From positions 967,985 through 1,031,984 of the forward strand of contig CP053446.1 in the NCBI GenBank assembly GCA_013285405.1: a stretch of DNA of 64,000 nucleotides, written 5' to 3'. Source of the stretch: Ignavibacteriota bacterium. Its GTDB lineage: Bacteria; Bacteroidota; Ignavibacteria; Ignavibacteriales; Ignavibacteriaceae. Position 1 is the first letter of the stretch. The number at the start of each line of letters is the position of its first letter. The notes beneath the pieces are model-generated. The model saw only the letters and a program-made list of their open reading frames with translations. It made no database searches and was not told where the DNA came from. Below, in pieces: positions 51,650 through 61,125 of this stretch. Made by a program: the position numbers and the translations under genes.

Positions 51650-52792
51650 ATGAAACGCGCATTAATAACCGGCATTACCGGACAGGACGGAAGTTACTTA
51701 ACCGAAATACTTCTTGAAAAAGGATACGAAGTTCACGGAATAATTCGTCGCAGCAGTTCGTTTAATACAGGAAGAATAGATCATCTCTATAACGATCCGA
51801 AAATTCTCAACAAAAAAATGTTTTTGCATTACGGAGATCTTGTAGATACAAGCAACCTCAATCGTCTTCTTGAAAAAATTGAACCGGATGAAATTTATAA
51901 TCTTGCAGCACAAAGTCACGTAAAAGTGTCTTTTCAGGTTCCTGATTACACAGCACAGGTTGATGCGCTCGGTACATTAAGATTTCTTGATGCAATTCGT
52001 GAAGTTGGTTTGAAGAAAGTAAAATTTTATCAGGCATCAACAAGCGAGCTTTATGGTAAAGCGCAGGAAATTCCTCAGAGTGAAACAACCCCATTCTATC
52101 CACGTTCACCGTATGGAGTCGCAAAACTTTACGGTTACTGGATAATTGTAAACTACCGTGAAGCCTATAATATTTTTGCATCAAACGGAATACTTTTCAA
52201 TCATGAATCACCGAGACGGGGAGAAACTTTTGTAAGCCGAAAAATTACAAGAGCCGCTTCGCGTATCGTTGCAGGGTTACAAAAGGAATTAACTTTAGGA
52301 AATCTTAACGCAAAACGTGACTGGGGATTTGCACCAGAATATTGTGAAGGTATGTGGAGAATTCTACAGCATAAAGAAGCTGATGATTTTGTTCTCGCAA
52401 CGGGTGAAACTAAAACCGTTCGAGAGTTTGCAGTACTCACTTTTAAAAATCTTGGTATTGAGTTGGAGTGGAAAGGTAAAGGTGAAAATGAAAAAGGAGT
52501 TATTAAATCTATCAATCTTGAAAAAGCGAAGAAGCTGATCGGGTATTCATCTAAGCCAAAGGGTGAAAATAAAAAATCGTATTTAAAAGATTTTACCACT
52601 AAACTAAAAAAAGGCGATACACTTATTGCCATTGATCCTGTTTATTACAGACCAACAGAAGTTGATTTACTGATTGGTGACCCATCCAAAGCAAAAAAAG
52701 TTCTCGGCTGGAAAGCAAAAACAAAATTTGAAGACCTCGTTAAGCTGATGATAAAATCTGATATGGAGAAAGTGTTGAGAAGAGGTTTTTAA
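51650..52792 (+). CDS. gmd: GDP-mannose 4,6-dehydratase
   Basis: 380 residues from the ATG at 51650 (a TTG two codons earlier is less likely). It makes GDP-4-keto-6-deoxymannose, the substrate of fcl. Marks: [16 protein letters not shown] (NADP loop), [46 protein letters not shown] with the catalytic Thr/Ser and Glu, and [14 protein letters not shown] with Y-x-x-x-[20 protein letters not shown] is diagnostic for Gmd. The C-terminal half has a ~20-residue lysine-rich stretch ([20 protein letters not shown]) not seen in the shortest homologues; the fold should be intact because [17 protein letters not shown] follows. Last gene of the operon. Confidence 0.94.
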   Translation: MKRALITGITGQDGSYLTEILLEKGYEVHGIIRRSSSFNTGRIDHLYNDPKILNKKMFLHYGDLVDTSNLNRLLEKIEPDEIYNLAAQSHVKVSFQVPDYTAQVDALGTLRFLDAIREVGLKKVKFYQASTSELYGKAQEIPQSETTPFYPRSPYGVAKLYGYWIIVNYREAYNIFASNGILFNHESPRRGETFVSRKITRAASRIVAGLQKELTLGNLNAKRDWGFAPEYCEGMWRILQHKEADDFVLATGETKTVREFAVLTFKNLGIELEWKGKGENEKGVIKSINLEKAKKLIGYSSKPKGENKKSYLKDFTTKLKKGDTLIAIDPVYYRPTEVDLLIGDPSKAKKVLGWKAKTKFEDLVKLMIKSDMEKVLRRGF

Positions 52793-52827
52793 GATATGCC
52801 ATCCCGACTTATCGGGATGGCATATCT
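52792..52827. terminator. Perfect 16-bp stem between convergent genes
   Basis: AGATATGCCATCCCGA (52792-52807), loop CTTA, TCGGGATGGCATATCT (52812-52827). It overlaps the gmd stop codon's last base and lies 10 bases from the stop of the convergent T9SS gene. No T-run follows, so it may be a bidirectional stop or a dispersed CCATCCCGA element. Confidence 0.65.
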
Positions 52828-52836
52828 GAATGCTGT

Positions 52837-54378
52837 TTACTTCAGCAAAATTAATTTCTTTGTTGCAGTAAAGTTTCCAGATGTAAGAGTGTAGAAATAA
52901 ATTCCACTTGCAAGGTCTTTTGCCTGAAAAATTACATCGTAACTTCCTGCTTCCTGGTATCTGTTAAGAAGTACTGCAACTTCACTACCCATCATATCGT
53001 AAACCGTTAATGTAACTCTTCCAGATTGAGGAATTGTATATTTAATTTTAGTTATCGGGTTAAAGGGATTGGGATAATTTTGTTCCAGCCTGAAAGCTAT
53101 TATTTCTGATTTTTCATCTTTAACATGAGTAACTGTATCCTGTATTGCTAAAAGTGTTTTTTTCTGATTGGTTGCTAGGCTGCTATGATGTACTCCAATA
53201 AATAATGTGCCGTCGTCAGATATTGCCCCGGTATTGTCAACCTGCTGCTCTATAAAAATAAGTGGTAATTTCCATTTTAAGTATCCTTCACTAGATATGG
53301 CATAGTAGTAATAACCAACCGTTGACCCCACATAAATTGTTCCCTGCGAGTCACAAATTAATGGTTGAGTAAAATCTTCTGATTCAATTTCATTAAATAA
53401 ATATTTCCATCGAAAGTTTCCATTGTAATCAACAGATACTAAAGAAAGATAATAAGGGCAACAAGTAGTATCAAAACCAATGAAATATAAATTCCCTTGA
53501 TAATCTATGGTAGGAATAACATCGCTGCCTGCGACACCAATATTCTGGATAAAATATTTCCATCTTAATGTTCCATTAGGAAATAAAGAATAGAAATATT
53601 GAGGATCTTCCTCTGGTAAAAAATAAATATTTCCATCAGAATCAACCATAGCAGCTCTAAAAATATTCCCGCAACTGAATTTCCATTTTATCGTTCCATC
53701 CAAATTAAGTGCAATCAGATTTGAATCAATGGCAGGTATATATATTGTATTTCCATCGGGCGATAAAACAGGAGATTTAAATGCGAATCCGCCATCATAA
53801 ATGACTTTCCAATTTAAATTACCCTCAGGTGATACTGAGTACAAAGCACCCGGTTGAGTAACCGGGAAAACAAAATCAGTAATGTATATATTGCCTTGCA
53901 AATCGATATTTGGGATTACCGTTGAAATAATTTGTCCCGAAGTTTTATACTTCCATTTTAAATCTCCGTCGTAGCTTAATGCATATAAGTAATTATCCCG
54001 CCCTCCGAAATAAATGGTATTGCTTGAATCAATGATAATACCAGATTCTGGAGCCCGATTGCTACCTGTTTCGTATTGCCATTTTAAACCGTAATTGGGT
54101 ATGTAACAATAAAAAAAATCTGAATCAACATTGTATGAACCAAAATATAAATATCCTTTTTGATCAACAACAGGTCCTGAGAATATCCCAAACTCCATAT
54201 CTTCTGACCAAGATACTGTTGGTGTTTGCGGACCCAAATATTGAGATCTGCCAGTAAACTGTGGGTCGTGCTTAATCATTGGCCAGGGTGAATTCGCAAG
54301 TGTTGGCCAAGGGATATCAACCTGTTGCTGTGAATACAAAATACTTGATAATGTCATCATTAAAATCATTTTTTTCAT
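52837..54378 (-). CDS. Secreted PQQ-propeller protein with T9SS sorting domain
   Basis: 513 residues with AAGGTGG site and a short signal peptide (MILMMTLSSILYSQQ). Residues ~30-410 form PQQ-type propeller blades with recurrent GDLKWKYKTSG, GTIKWKFSCG, GNFRWKYLF and GYLYFGS/GTIYVGS strands, but the PQQ- and Ca-binding residues of quinoprotein dehydrogenases are not recognisable, so it is likely a non-enzymatic propeller. The final ~80 residues are a T9SS sorting domain (EQNYPNPFNPITKIKYTIP). That domain is identical in its last 60 residues to the one at 57507, and also nearly so in DNA. Confidence 0.85.
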   Translation of the reverse strand: MKKMILMMTLSSILYSQQQVDIPWPTLANSPWPMIKHDPQFTGRSQYLGPQTPTVSWSEDMEFGIFSGPVVDQKGYLYFGSYNVDSDFFYCYIPNYGLKWQYETGSNRAPESGIIIDSSNTIYFGGRDNYLYALSYDGDLKWKYKTSGQIISTVIPNIDLQGNIYITDFVFPVTQPGALYSVSPEGNLNWKVIYDGGFAFKSPVLSPDGNTIYIPAIDSNLIALNLDGTIKWKFSCGNIFRAAMVDSDGNIYFLPEEDPQYFYSLFPNGTLRWKYFIQNIGVAGSDVIPTIDYQGNLYFIGFDTTCCPYYLSLVSVDYNGNFRWKYLFNEIESEDFTQPLICDSQGTIYVGSTVGYYYYAISSEGYLKWKLPLIFIEQQVDNTGAISDDGTLFIGVHHSSLATNQKKTLLAIQDTVTHVKDEKSEIIAFRLEQNYPNPFNPITKIKYTIPQSGRVTLTVYDMMGSEVAVLLNRYQEAGSYDVIFQAKDLASGIYFYTLTSGNFTATKKLILLK

Positions 54379-54460
54379 TTTTCCACCTTTCTAAATTTTT
54401 ATATGCTAGTAAGCCTACATCCGGATTAAAAGCATATTCATTCCAAATAATCACACATAA

Positions 54461-55567
54461 TTACTTCATTAAATTCATTTTTTTCGTTTGAACGAATCCA
54501 CCTGCATTTAATTCATAAAAATATATTCCACTTGGCAAATTTTCAGCATTAAATTTTACAGAATGATTACCTGCTTCTTTTATCTCATTAACTAATGTAG
54601 CAACATTAGTTCCAAGCACATCATAAATATTTAATATTACTAAACCAGATGATTCGATTGTGTAATTAATTGTGGTAGTTGGGTTAAAAGGATTTGGGTA
54701 GTTATCCGATAGATAGAATTCTATTTTCTCATCAACTTCGGAATAGTCTTTATATAATCCCCCGCTAATCAGCACCGAATTAGTTGGAATGGTTTCATAA
54801 ACCGATTCAGCCAAATCTTCATAGACTGCAGTTACTCTGTATTGGAGGCTCAAAGGGCCGCCGGTTGCAAAATCATAATCAATAAAGCTATAGATATCAC
54901 TTCCGACTGTTGCGATTGAAGTATAATTTGGATTTGGTGGCGGTAAACCCGATGAAACTGCACGGTAAATTTTATAATTGTCAACCTCAAACTCTACATC
55001 ATCAAATGGATGTCTGCCCCAATAAATATTAGGATGACCTCCACCAATCGGCAATGATACCAAACAATTTTCCCAATAGTTTTCTAGCCCAGAGGTAATA
55101 AATAAGTTTTCTGTAAGATTCCAAAATGTTTGGTAGCTAGAATTTATATTTAGTGTATTATATAGAAAAATATTATTGGTGACATCATAACTAAATTGTA
55201 CGTCTGGGTCTTCATTGTTTACACAATAATATGAGGTTCTCCAGTCCATATAGAAATATGCTTGCTCAACTCCATTTTCGATTGCACTTATTTTATATAA
55301 CCCTACAGCAAAAGCAGGATTAATACCAGGGTGTTTAATGTGGTTAAAAGCAATATAATATTTCGGATTGCTAACTCCAGATGAAATAATCTCATATTCT
55401 TGAGTTAAATAATTGTTAGCATCCCACCTTGCACCAATTGCAGTCAATTTAATTGTTACATTCCAAGAAGAACCGCTATTGGTAAGAAAGAAACGTAATT
55501 CCCCATCAAAATCAAATTGTGCAAACGTAATAGATGGTAATAGAACTAATAATAATAACTTTTTCAT
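54461..55567 (-). CDS. Secreted Fn3-like protein with T9SS sorting domain
   Basis: 368 residues with signal peptide (KKLLLLVLLPSITFAQ). Residues ~17-180 are a beta-rich domain I do not recognise. Residues ~185-270 look like a fibronectin type III domain (NYKIYRAVSSGLPP, IDYDFATGGPLSLQYRVTAVYE). The C-terminal ~80 residues are a T9SS sorting domain (SDNYPNPFNPTTTINYTIE ... VQTKKMNLMK) without palindromic insertion. The ATG is preceded by GGAGAGT, and the gene starts 380 bases before the divergent ompA copy, so each has its own promoter in that space. The gene at 52837 is downstream in the same direction after 80 bases, so both may share a transcript. Confidence 0.82.
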   Translation of the reverse strand: MKKLLLLVLLPSITFAQFDFDGELRFFLTNSGSSWNVTIKLTAIGARWDANNYLTQEYEIISSGVSNPKYYIAFNHIKHPGINPAFAVGLYKISAIENGVEQAYFYMDWRTSYYCVNNEDPDVQFSYDVTNNIFLYNTLNINSSYQTFWNLTENLFITSGLENYWENCLVSLPIGGGHPNIYWGRHPFDDVEFEVDNYKIYRAVSSGLPPPNPNYTSIATVGSDIYSFIDYDFATGGPLSLQYRVTAVYEDLAESVYETIPTNSVLISGGLYKDYSEVDEKIEFYLSDNYPNPFNPTTTINYTIESSGLVILNIYDVLGTNVATLVNEIKEAGNHSVKFNAENLPSGIYFYELNAGGFVQTKKMNLMK

Positions 55568-55993
55568 TTTACTCTCCTGATTTTAGAATTAATAAAACAG
55601 TGAAATTAATTATTCATCATCTTACTACGTAAAACCAGTTGAATAAAAATCAGTTGAATAGAATAGAGTTGTGAAAAGGTGATGAACATTATTATGGCAC
55701 AAAAGAATTGGATCGGAGAAAATCTTTGCGCTTTCCTCCAACAGAAAGAGAGAGCGCGCTAAATATAGTGCCAATCCCAAAGGGATCATTGTTAACAAAT
55801 TATTCATCAGTCAGCTATGAATTAATTTTAGTAGAAACATAGTTTATAATATTCACAAAGTCAAGAAAATATTTCCTCGCGTCTTTTAAAAGTTAATCAC
55901 AAATTCAACAAGCATTCAGCATTTTAGCTTTTTTACTTCTCCATTTACCGTTAACTTTGTTCATTAAAAATTAACTTTAACGGATCACTTTTG
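55568..55993. other. 426-base divergent intergenic region before ompA copy 1
   Basis: Holds a short minus-strand frame (55625-55807) that has no signal or recognisable domain and is not supported, a direct repeat of AATCAGTTGAATA-type words near 55640, and at its right end the start of the 1.5-kb repeat with the ompA promoter. Confidence 0.5.
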
Positions 55994-57444
55994 ATGAAAT
56001 TCACTTTCACCATTTTACTTTTTACTTTGCTTTTTTCTTCATTCAATTACACACAAACAGTCCAGACACAAAGGTATAACCCATTCTCAGGCACAGTGGT
56101 TTTTTCCGTTGAAGGTGGAACAACTCTCGCAAGCACAGATTACAGCGGACTCGGTGTTGACTATCTCGGCAGACTTTCAATTGAATATTTCTTTCCTGCA
56201 CGGACAAAAAGTGGTTTCGGAATCAGAGCATTTTATAACGCGGGTTTTCTTACAGGCAGTGATTCAAATATTGATCCTCATGATTTCAGAACTAACATTT
56301 CAACTATCGGCGCAGGGGTAATTTTTAATTTAAGTGTTAACGATGTTGCATTCCCATATTTTTTTGCGGGCATAGCAAGCTTATCGTTTAATCCCAAAGG
56401 TGAAGGAGGAGTTGAACTGCCAAACAATGCAGCAAATGTTTACAGTACAACCGAAGTAAATTATCTCGGGGAACTCGGAGCGAGATATCCGGTGACGGAA
56501 AATCTTTCGGTGTCGTTAAGTTTTGGTTTACAAATTTCACCAAATGACTGGCTTGATGATAAAGCAATTGGTGTTGGCAATGATATGTTCTTTACAGCGA
56601 TGGGTGGAATCTCATATTCTTTCTTAACAGAGTTTGATACAGATGGAGATGGAGTTGTTGATTCAAAAGATATGTGTGCAAATACACCGGCAGGAGTTAA
56701 AGTTGATGAGTTCGGCTGTCCGTTTGATTCTGATAAAGACGGAATTCCGGATTATCTTGATGAATGTTCCGGCACACCACAAGGCGCACCTGTTGATAAA
56801 AAAGGTTGTCCGTTAGATTCGGATAACGATGGAGTTCCTGATTACACAGATCTCTGTCCCGATACAACTCCCGGAGTAAAAGTGGATGAGTATGGATGTC
56901 CTTTTGATTCTGATGGTGATGGTGTTCCCGATCATCTTGACAGATGTCCCGATACTCCTTATGAAATTCAGGTTGATAAAAACGGCTGCCCAATGGATGA
57001 AGACCTCGATGGAGTTCCAGATCATCTGGATCAATGTCCCGGAACATTGCCCGGAGTTCAGGTAGATGAAAACGGATGCGAGTTAGTAATAGCTCCTCCT
57101 CCGCCACCTGTTGATCCCAATCAACTTATACTAAATTCAGAAACAAGTTTTGAATTTAACAGTGCTCAATTAAAGCCAGCAGCATTTCCTGAATTGGATA
57201 AAATGCTTGAGCAGATGAAAAAATATCCAATGTCCCGCTGGAGAATTGAAGGACATACAGATAACATTGGTTCAGAAGATGGAAATATTAAAATGTCTCA
57301 GATGCGTGCTGAGTCTGTATTAAATTATTTTGTATCAAGAGGAATACCTCAAATTAGATTTGAAGTAGCAGGTATGGGAAGTAAATCTCCGATAGCTGAT
57401 AACAAAACCGAGGAAGGCAGAGCAAAAAACAGAAGAGTGGAAAT
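55926..57444 (+). repeat. 1519-bp direct repeat containing promoter and nearly all of ompA, copy 1
   Basis: From AGCTTTTTTACTTC at 55926 to GTGGAAAT at 57444, matching 61058-62576 at a constant offset of 5132 bases. The two encoded proteins are identical except for one residue just past the end (T/I). Confidence 0.92.
55952..55959 (+). promoter_or_regulatory. Bacteroidota-type -7 promoter box for ompA copy 1
   Basis: TAACTTTG, 34 bases before the ATG at 55994, inside the duplicated segment; the same box is at 61084-61091 before copy 2. Confidence 0.55.
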
Positions 57445-57463
57445 AACAAGAATAGATAAATAG
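55994..57463 (+). CDS. OmpA-family outer-membrane protein with thrombospondin-3 repeats, copy 1
   Basis: 489 residues from the ATG at 55994 (a TTG just upstream is less likely). Signal peptide (FTFTILLFTLLFSSFNYTQ). Residues ~20-215 form an eight-strand barrel. Residues ~215-365 hold five thrombospondin type 3 calcium-binding repeats (DTDGDGVVDSKDMC, DSDNDGVPDYTDLC, and so on) with paired Cys. A Pro-rich hinge (APPPPPVDPNQ) leads to the OmpA peptidoglycan-binding domain (~380-489: GHTDNIGSEDGNIKMSQMR, AGMGSKSPIADN, NRRVEI). It links the outer membrane to the cell wall. The terminator at 57465 ends its transcript. Confidence 0.93.
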   Translation: MKFTFTILLFTLLFSSFNYTQTVQTQRYNPFSGTVVFSVEGGTTLASTDYSGLGVDYLGRLSIEYFFPARTKSGFGIRAFYNAGFLTGSDSNIDPHDFRTNISTIGAGVIFNLSVNDVAFPYFFAGIASLSFNPKGEGGVELPNNAANVYSTTEVNYLGELGARYPVTENLSVSLSFGLQISPNDWLDDKAIGVGNDMFFTAMGGISYSFLTEFDTDGDGVVDSKDMCANTPAGVKVDEFGCPFDSDKDGIPDYLDECSGTPQGAPVDKKGCPLDSDNDGVPDYTDLCPDTTPGVKVDEYGCPFDSDGDGVPDHLDRCPDTPYEIQVDKNGCPMDEDLDGVPDHLDQCPGTLPGVQVDENGCELVIAPPPPPVDPNQLILNSETSFEFNSAQLKPAAFPELDKMLEQMKKYPMSRWRIEGHTDNIGSEDGNIKMSQMRAESVLNYFVSRGIPQIRFEVAGMGSKSPIADNKTEEGRAKNRRVEITRIDK

Positions 57464-57464
57464 A

Positions 57465-57489
57465 AAGCCGGAGTTTTTAATTCCGGCTT
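57465..57489. terminator. Hairpin terminator between ompA copy 1 and the convergent T9SS gene
   Basis: AAGCCGGA (57465-57472), loop, TCCGGCTT (57482-57489), then GCGAGTTTT. It begins two bases after the ompA stop. Confidence 0.8.
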
Positions 57490-57506
57490 GCGAGTTTTAA
57501 TAAAAG

Positions 57507-58811
57507 TTATTTAAGTAAAATTAATTTCTTTGTTGCAGTAAAGTTTCCAGATGTAAGTGTGTAGAAATATATCCCACTTGCAAGATCTTTTGCCTGAAAA
57601 ATTACATCGTAACTTCCTGCTTCCTGGTATCTGTTAAGAAGTACTGCAACTTCACTACCCATCATATCGTAAACCGTTAATGTAACTCTTCCAGATTGAG
57701 GAATTGTATATTTAATGTTGGTTGTTGAGTTGAATGGATTTGGATAGTTTTGCTCGAGTTTAAAATTATCGATTAATAAATTAGGCTCATCCTCTACCAT
57801 TGTTATTATGTAAAAGATCGAAACATTATTTGTGTTAAGAAATGCAACACTATATCCATCAGGATTTTCAATTATTATATCTCCATCACCAGAAATCCAC
57901 TGAGAACCATTCCATTGTTCACAAAAAGCTGTTAAAGTATAATTCAAACCATCGAATGTAAAAAATCTTCTGATTGTATTTCCCCAGATAACTCCATTCC
58001 ATATTTGATCTAATTGCAAAATTTGATTGCCATTTTGATCGTTTGTTATTTTTCTGTTTAAATAATTTACCCAGCTTCCTGCGACCCACAATTTAGATAG
58101 AAAAAATTCAAGAAACTGCGTCTGTAGGTTGTAGGAAAAAGCAGTCTTACCATAATTTTCCCATCCATTTGTATTCCAAAACTGGAATAGGAGCGAATCT
58201 CTTCTATTTGAATTTGAATAGTAGTTACTGATCAAATATTTATTTAGCCAGGCGTTGTTCCATTCCTCTTCTAATATTTGTATTTCATTTCCCAAATAAT
58301 CATACAAAAAAGTAAATCTCGAATAATTTACCCAAGAATAGGATTTAAAACCCTGAAAAATGTATTTTGTGAGTTGACCTATAGAATCATATTTATAAAT
58401 AATTCTTGCAAGAGAATCCCAGACCATTTCATTCCAACCTAATATTAAAAATAATACCAATCTACCATCTTCATCGTAAAAGTATTCATTCTTTGAGCTA
58501 AGTTCCCATTCAGAACCTAAATTTTTACTGAGAATTAGTTGTTCTATAATATTTGAGTTAGAATTATATTCAAATACGAATTTCAAACTACCACCTGCCA
58601 AAGAGTTTGCAATAATACTATCCATCCTTTGATGAATAGTATCAATTTCAATAAGATTAAAATAATTGCATGCTGATAACGATCTTATTTTGTTAGTATC
58701 TAATTTATTACAAAAGAATTCTGGTAAATAGCGATTGTAGTTCACAAATTTATCTTGTGTTTGTGCTCTACAAATAATCGCAACCATTAAAACTATGAAA
58801 TATATTTTCAT
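57507..58811 (-). CDS. Secreted protein with degenerate ~30-residue repeats and T9SS sorting domain
   Basis: 434 residues from the ATG at 58811, chosen for AAAGG 6 bases upstream and the signal peptide (KIYFIVLMVAIICRAQ); an in-frame TTG 24 bases earlier lacks a site. Residues ~60-335 show irregular W-x-N-Y-x-R ... Y-D-x-x-G-N-E/Q units (SWVNYSRFTFLYDYLGNEI, SWVNYLNRKITNDQNGNQI), a degenerate form of the 29-residue repeat at 19107. The T9SS sorting domain (EQNYPNPFNSTTNIKYTIP) is unusual in having Ser in place of Pro after PFN. Its last 60 residues match the gene at 52837 exactly. Confidence 0.84.
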   Translation of the reverse strand: MKIYFIVLMVAIICRAQTQDKFVNYNRYLPEFFCNKLDTNKIRSLSACNYFNLIEIDTIHQRMDSIIANSLAGGSLKFVFEYNSNSNIIEQLILSKNLGSEWELSSKNEYFYDEDGRLVLFLILGWNEMVWDSLARIIYKYDSIGQLTKYIFQGFKSYSWVNYSRFTFLYDYLGNEIQILEEEWNNAWLNKYLISNYYSNSNRRDSLLFQFWNTNGWENYGKTAFSYNLQTQFLEFFLSKLWVAGSWVNYLNRKITNDQNGNQILQLDQIWNGVIWGNTIRRFFTFDGLNYTLTAFCEQWNGSQWISGDGDIIIENPDGYSVAFLNTNNVSIFYIITMVEDEPNLLIDNFKLEQNYPNPFNSTTNIKYTIPQSGRVTLTVYDMMGSEVAVLLNRYQEAGSYDVIFQAKDLASGIYFYTLTSGNFTATKKLILLK

Positions 58812-58841
58812 TCTGCCTTTAACTATACTATTCAAGCCATA

Positions 58842-59501
58842 TTATAAAATTAATCCAATTAAAAACTGATTTGTATTAATAGTGTTTGCGTTATAATTAT
58901 AAACGTAGCGAATATCAATTTTAGTTGATGCAGACAAATTAAATCGCAAACCAATTCCAATTCCGGCAGTGAATGAGGAACCGTTTTCAAGTTGAGTTTG
59001 AGGCATTTTATATTCTTCTGGCACTTCATCTATATTATCATAAATTCCTGCAATACCATCATAATATTTTGATATTTGTTCTTCGCTATTAGAGAAATTA
59101 TATCCGATAATTGCCATAATATATGGTGCCAAATTACCAGCCAAAATAAAATATTCGACACCAATATTAACTGGAATCATAGTATATTGAATTTTATTAA
59201 CATCGTATAAGTAAGTAGCTATTTTTTTTATACTATCAATTGTAAAACTTTTATTTCCTTTCACTTCATAAGAAATATCATCGTAGATAATTGAGTATCC
59301 TACACATGCTTTTAAATTAAAATTAGAAAATAATCGAGTACTTGCCTCGAAATTTAATGATCCGCCTATAGTTGGAATAGTATTAAAATTAATTCCGCCG
59401 AAAATACCAAAGTAATACTTTGTAAAAAGATTATTAGTATCTACTGATTGAGCTGATATATTAGTAAATAGAATTACTACAATAAGAAATATTCTTTTCA
59501 T
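58842..59501 (-). CDS. Outer-membrane beta-barrel protein (PorT-like)
   Basis: 219 residues with signal peptide (RIFLIVVILFTNISAQ). The remainder is beta-rich and repeats amphipathic strands (YYFGIFGGINFNTIPTIGGS, LKACVGYSIIYD, MIPVNIGVEYFIL, SFTAGIGIGLRFN, IDIRYVYNYNA), ending in NQFLIGLIL. This fits the 8- to 10-strand outer-membrane barrel class with the PorT/opacity-like 'beta-barrel protein' family. It lies 30 bases before the T9SS gene at 58811 and is probably cotranscribed with it; such pairs may form an anchor for the secreted protein, which is a guess. Confidence 0.72.
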   Translation of the reverse strand: MKRIFLIVVILFTNISAQSVDTNNLFTKYYFGIFGGINFNTIPTIGGSLNFEASTRLFSNFNLKACVGYSIIYDDISYEVKGNKSFTIDSIKKIATYLYDVNKIQYTMIPVNIGVEYFILAGNLAPYIMAIIGYNFSNSEEQISKYYDGIAGIYDNIDEVPEEYKMPQTQLENGSSFTAGIGIGLRFNLSASTKIDIRYVYNYNANTINTNQFLIGLIL

Positions 59502-59571
59502 TGGTATTAGCTGTCTTTATTAAATCCAAGATTTAAAGTTTCTACAAAAAATTATTGAAAACTCAATAAAT

Positions 59572-59595
59572 AAGAGTGGCCTCCCAGCCACTCTT
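59572..59595 (-). terminator. Rho-independent terminator after the gene ending at 59604
   Basis: AAGAGTGGC (59572-59580), loop, GCCACTCTT (59587-59595); the minus strand continues ATTTATTG. The stem is 8 bases beyond the stop. Confidence 0.85.
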
Positions 59596-59603
59596 TGAAT
59601 GAA

Positions 59604-60560
59604 TTACTTAATTAAAGTCATTTTCATATTTTCAATAAAATCATTAACTCTTAACGAATAAATATAAACACCTGAGGATAATTCGCTTCCATTAAAGTTT
59701 ACTGAATATTCGCCCGGTTCTTGATAATTATTGACTAAAGTTGCTTTTTCATTCCCTAGCAAATCATAAACTTTCAAAAGCACGAATCCCTTTTCTTTAA
59801 TTAGATAATTAATTGTTGTGGAGGGATTATAAGGATTAGGATAGTTTTGCTCGAGTTTGTAATCCATTAAGATATCATTATTGCTATTACCCGATTTCCA
59901 TACAAATCCATAGTCAACAGATTCTACACCCGTGTAGTTGGAATAGTGTGAATTAATGTCATGGGCTCGCATTTTGTATTCGACTATGTAAGGGCCGCTT
60001 CCGGCATAAGCAATTGTATAGTCAATATATTGATTTACGTTCCAATTAACTGTAGTCAAAAAAGAAAAATTTTGCTGACCTTCTTTTCTTCTTTCTATAT
60101 AGTAAGCATCACCATCATACTCTGTGTTCAGATTCCAAGTTAGTTTTGGATAAGATTGATTTCCAGTTGAATGAATCGTGACATCAAAATTTTGAGGCAC
60201 TGAAGGTGAATAATTATCAACAATGCTAAAAGAAAATTGATTTGCGTATTGCATTCCACTCCATCCTCCTACCCAGTGACCATAGGCTTGACCTCTAATC
60301 TGATAAGTTCCCGCTTTGCTGACCCACCAACCTCCTGATTGGCCATTCATCCAGAGAGTTTCAGTTCCATCTGGATGCGTGAGTTTAGCTTGGTACCATT
60401 CAATAACCCAACCATTAGCGCAAGTCATGTGGTATGCAATTGGTCCTTCACCACTAGGCCCTATATAATCTATATGTGAAGACGTCGGTTCAGTAAACCA
60501 TATGTTTTGCCCCAAACATAGGGTACTAAGTAAACTAAATAATAATAAAAACTTTTTCAT
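59604..60560 (-). CDS. Secreted Fn3-like protein with T9SS sorting domain
   Basis: 318 residues from the ATG at 60560, chosen because GGAG lies just upstream and the signal peptide (KKFLLLFSLLSTLCLGQ) begins there. Residues ~20-135 are a beta domain with many Trp (VIEWYQAKLTHPDGTETLWM, GQAYGHWVGGWSGMQYANQF) that resembles carbohydrate-binding or Ig-like folds but is not recognised. Residues ~137-225 are an Fn3-like domain (SPSVPQNFDVTIHS, LTWNLNTEYDGDAYYIERR). The C-terminal ~80 residues are a T9SS sorting domain (EQNYPNPYNPSTTINYLI). It ends in a terminator before the barrel gene on the same strand. Confidence 0.82.
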   Translation of the reverse strand: MKKFLLLFSLLSTLCLGQNIWFTEPTSSHIDYIGPSGEGPIAYHMTCANGWVIEWYQAKLTHPDGTETLWMNGQSGGWWVSKAGTYQIRGQAYGHWVGGWSGMQYANQFSFSIVDNYSPSVPQNFDVTIHSTGNQSYPKLTWNLNTEYDGDAYYIERRKEGQQNFSFLTTVNWNVNQYIDYTIAYAGSGPYIVEYKMRAHDINSHYSNYTGVESVDYGFVWKSGNSNNDILMDYKLEQNYPNPYNPSTTINYLIKEKGFVLLKVYDLLGNEKATLVNNYQEPGEYSVNFNGSELSSGVYIYSLRVNDFIENMKMTLIK

Positions 60561-61125
60561 TTTTTTCTCCAATAAAAATATCTAGAATAATATTTAATTA
60601 ATCAAATTAGAGTTAGCCTATGTAAAACCTGTAAAGTAAAAACCTTCAACAATTATAATATTTACCTTGCAATTAACTATTGCAACATTTAATTGCGTAC
60701 AGATTATAGGGCTTGGATTTCTATTTTGAAGTAGTGGGAATGTTAAACCGAATTTTTGTATCGTACGCAACATTATTGTTCACTTTAATTTGTCGATTAT
60801 TAATTGACAACATTAAACTCTTCGATGCGAACATGCCAAAACAGAAATATCAATTTACTTGCCAGATGTTTTATCAAATATTTGAAAGAGTTTTGAAGAG
60901 TTAAAAAGATTGATTTTCAAAATGAAGAGAACAATTTATCACTAATTGGAAATTAATATTTAAGATTAGGATACTCCAGCAACTGGTGACATCATCTGTT
61001 CATCAGATAAATTTGAAATACTCGTTTAAGTATTTGAAATGAAGAATATCAGATATCAGCTTTTTTACTTCTCCATTTACCGTTAACTTTGTTCATTAAA
61101 AATTAACTTTAACGGATCACTTTTG
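60561..61125. other. 565-base divergent intergenic region before ompA copy 2
   Basis: A 63-residue plus-strand frame (60713-60904) has no domain or ribosome site and is not supported. The right end, from 61058, is the duplicated ompA upstream segment. A GGTGACATCATC word near 60985 echoes the AAAGATG-type palindrome only weakly. Confidence 0.45.

Noticed and set aside
52317..52538. 73-codon frame inside gmd on the same strand
   Set aside because: It lies wholly within gmd in another frame, and gmd itself is intact.
55625..55807. 60-codon minus-strand frame
   Set aside because: No ribosome site, no homologous pattern recognised, and located in a promoter region.
56697..57107. 136-codon minus-strand His/Asp-rich frame, repeated at 61829-62239
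   Set aside because: It is the antisense shadow of the thrombospondin-3 repeats of ompA; repeated only because the gene is duplicated.
60713..60904. 63-codon plus-strand frame
   Set aside because: No ribosome site or domain; likely chance in AT-rich intergenic DNA.
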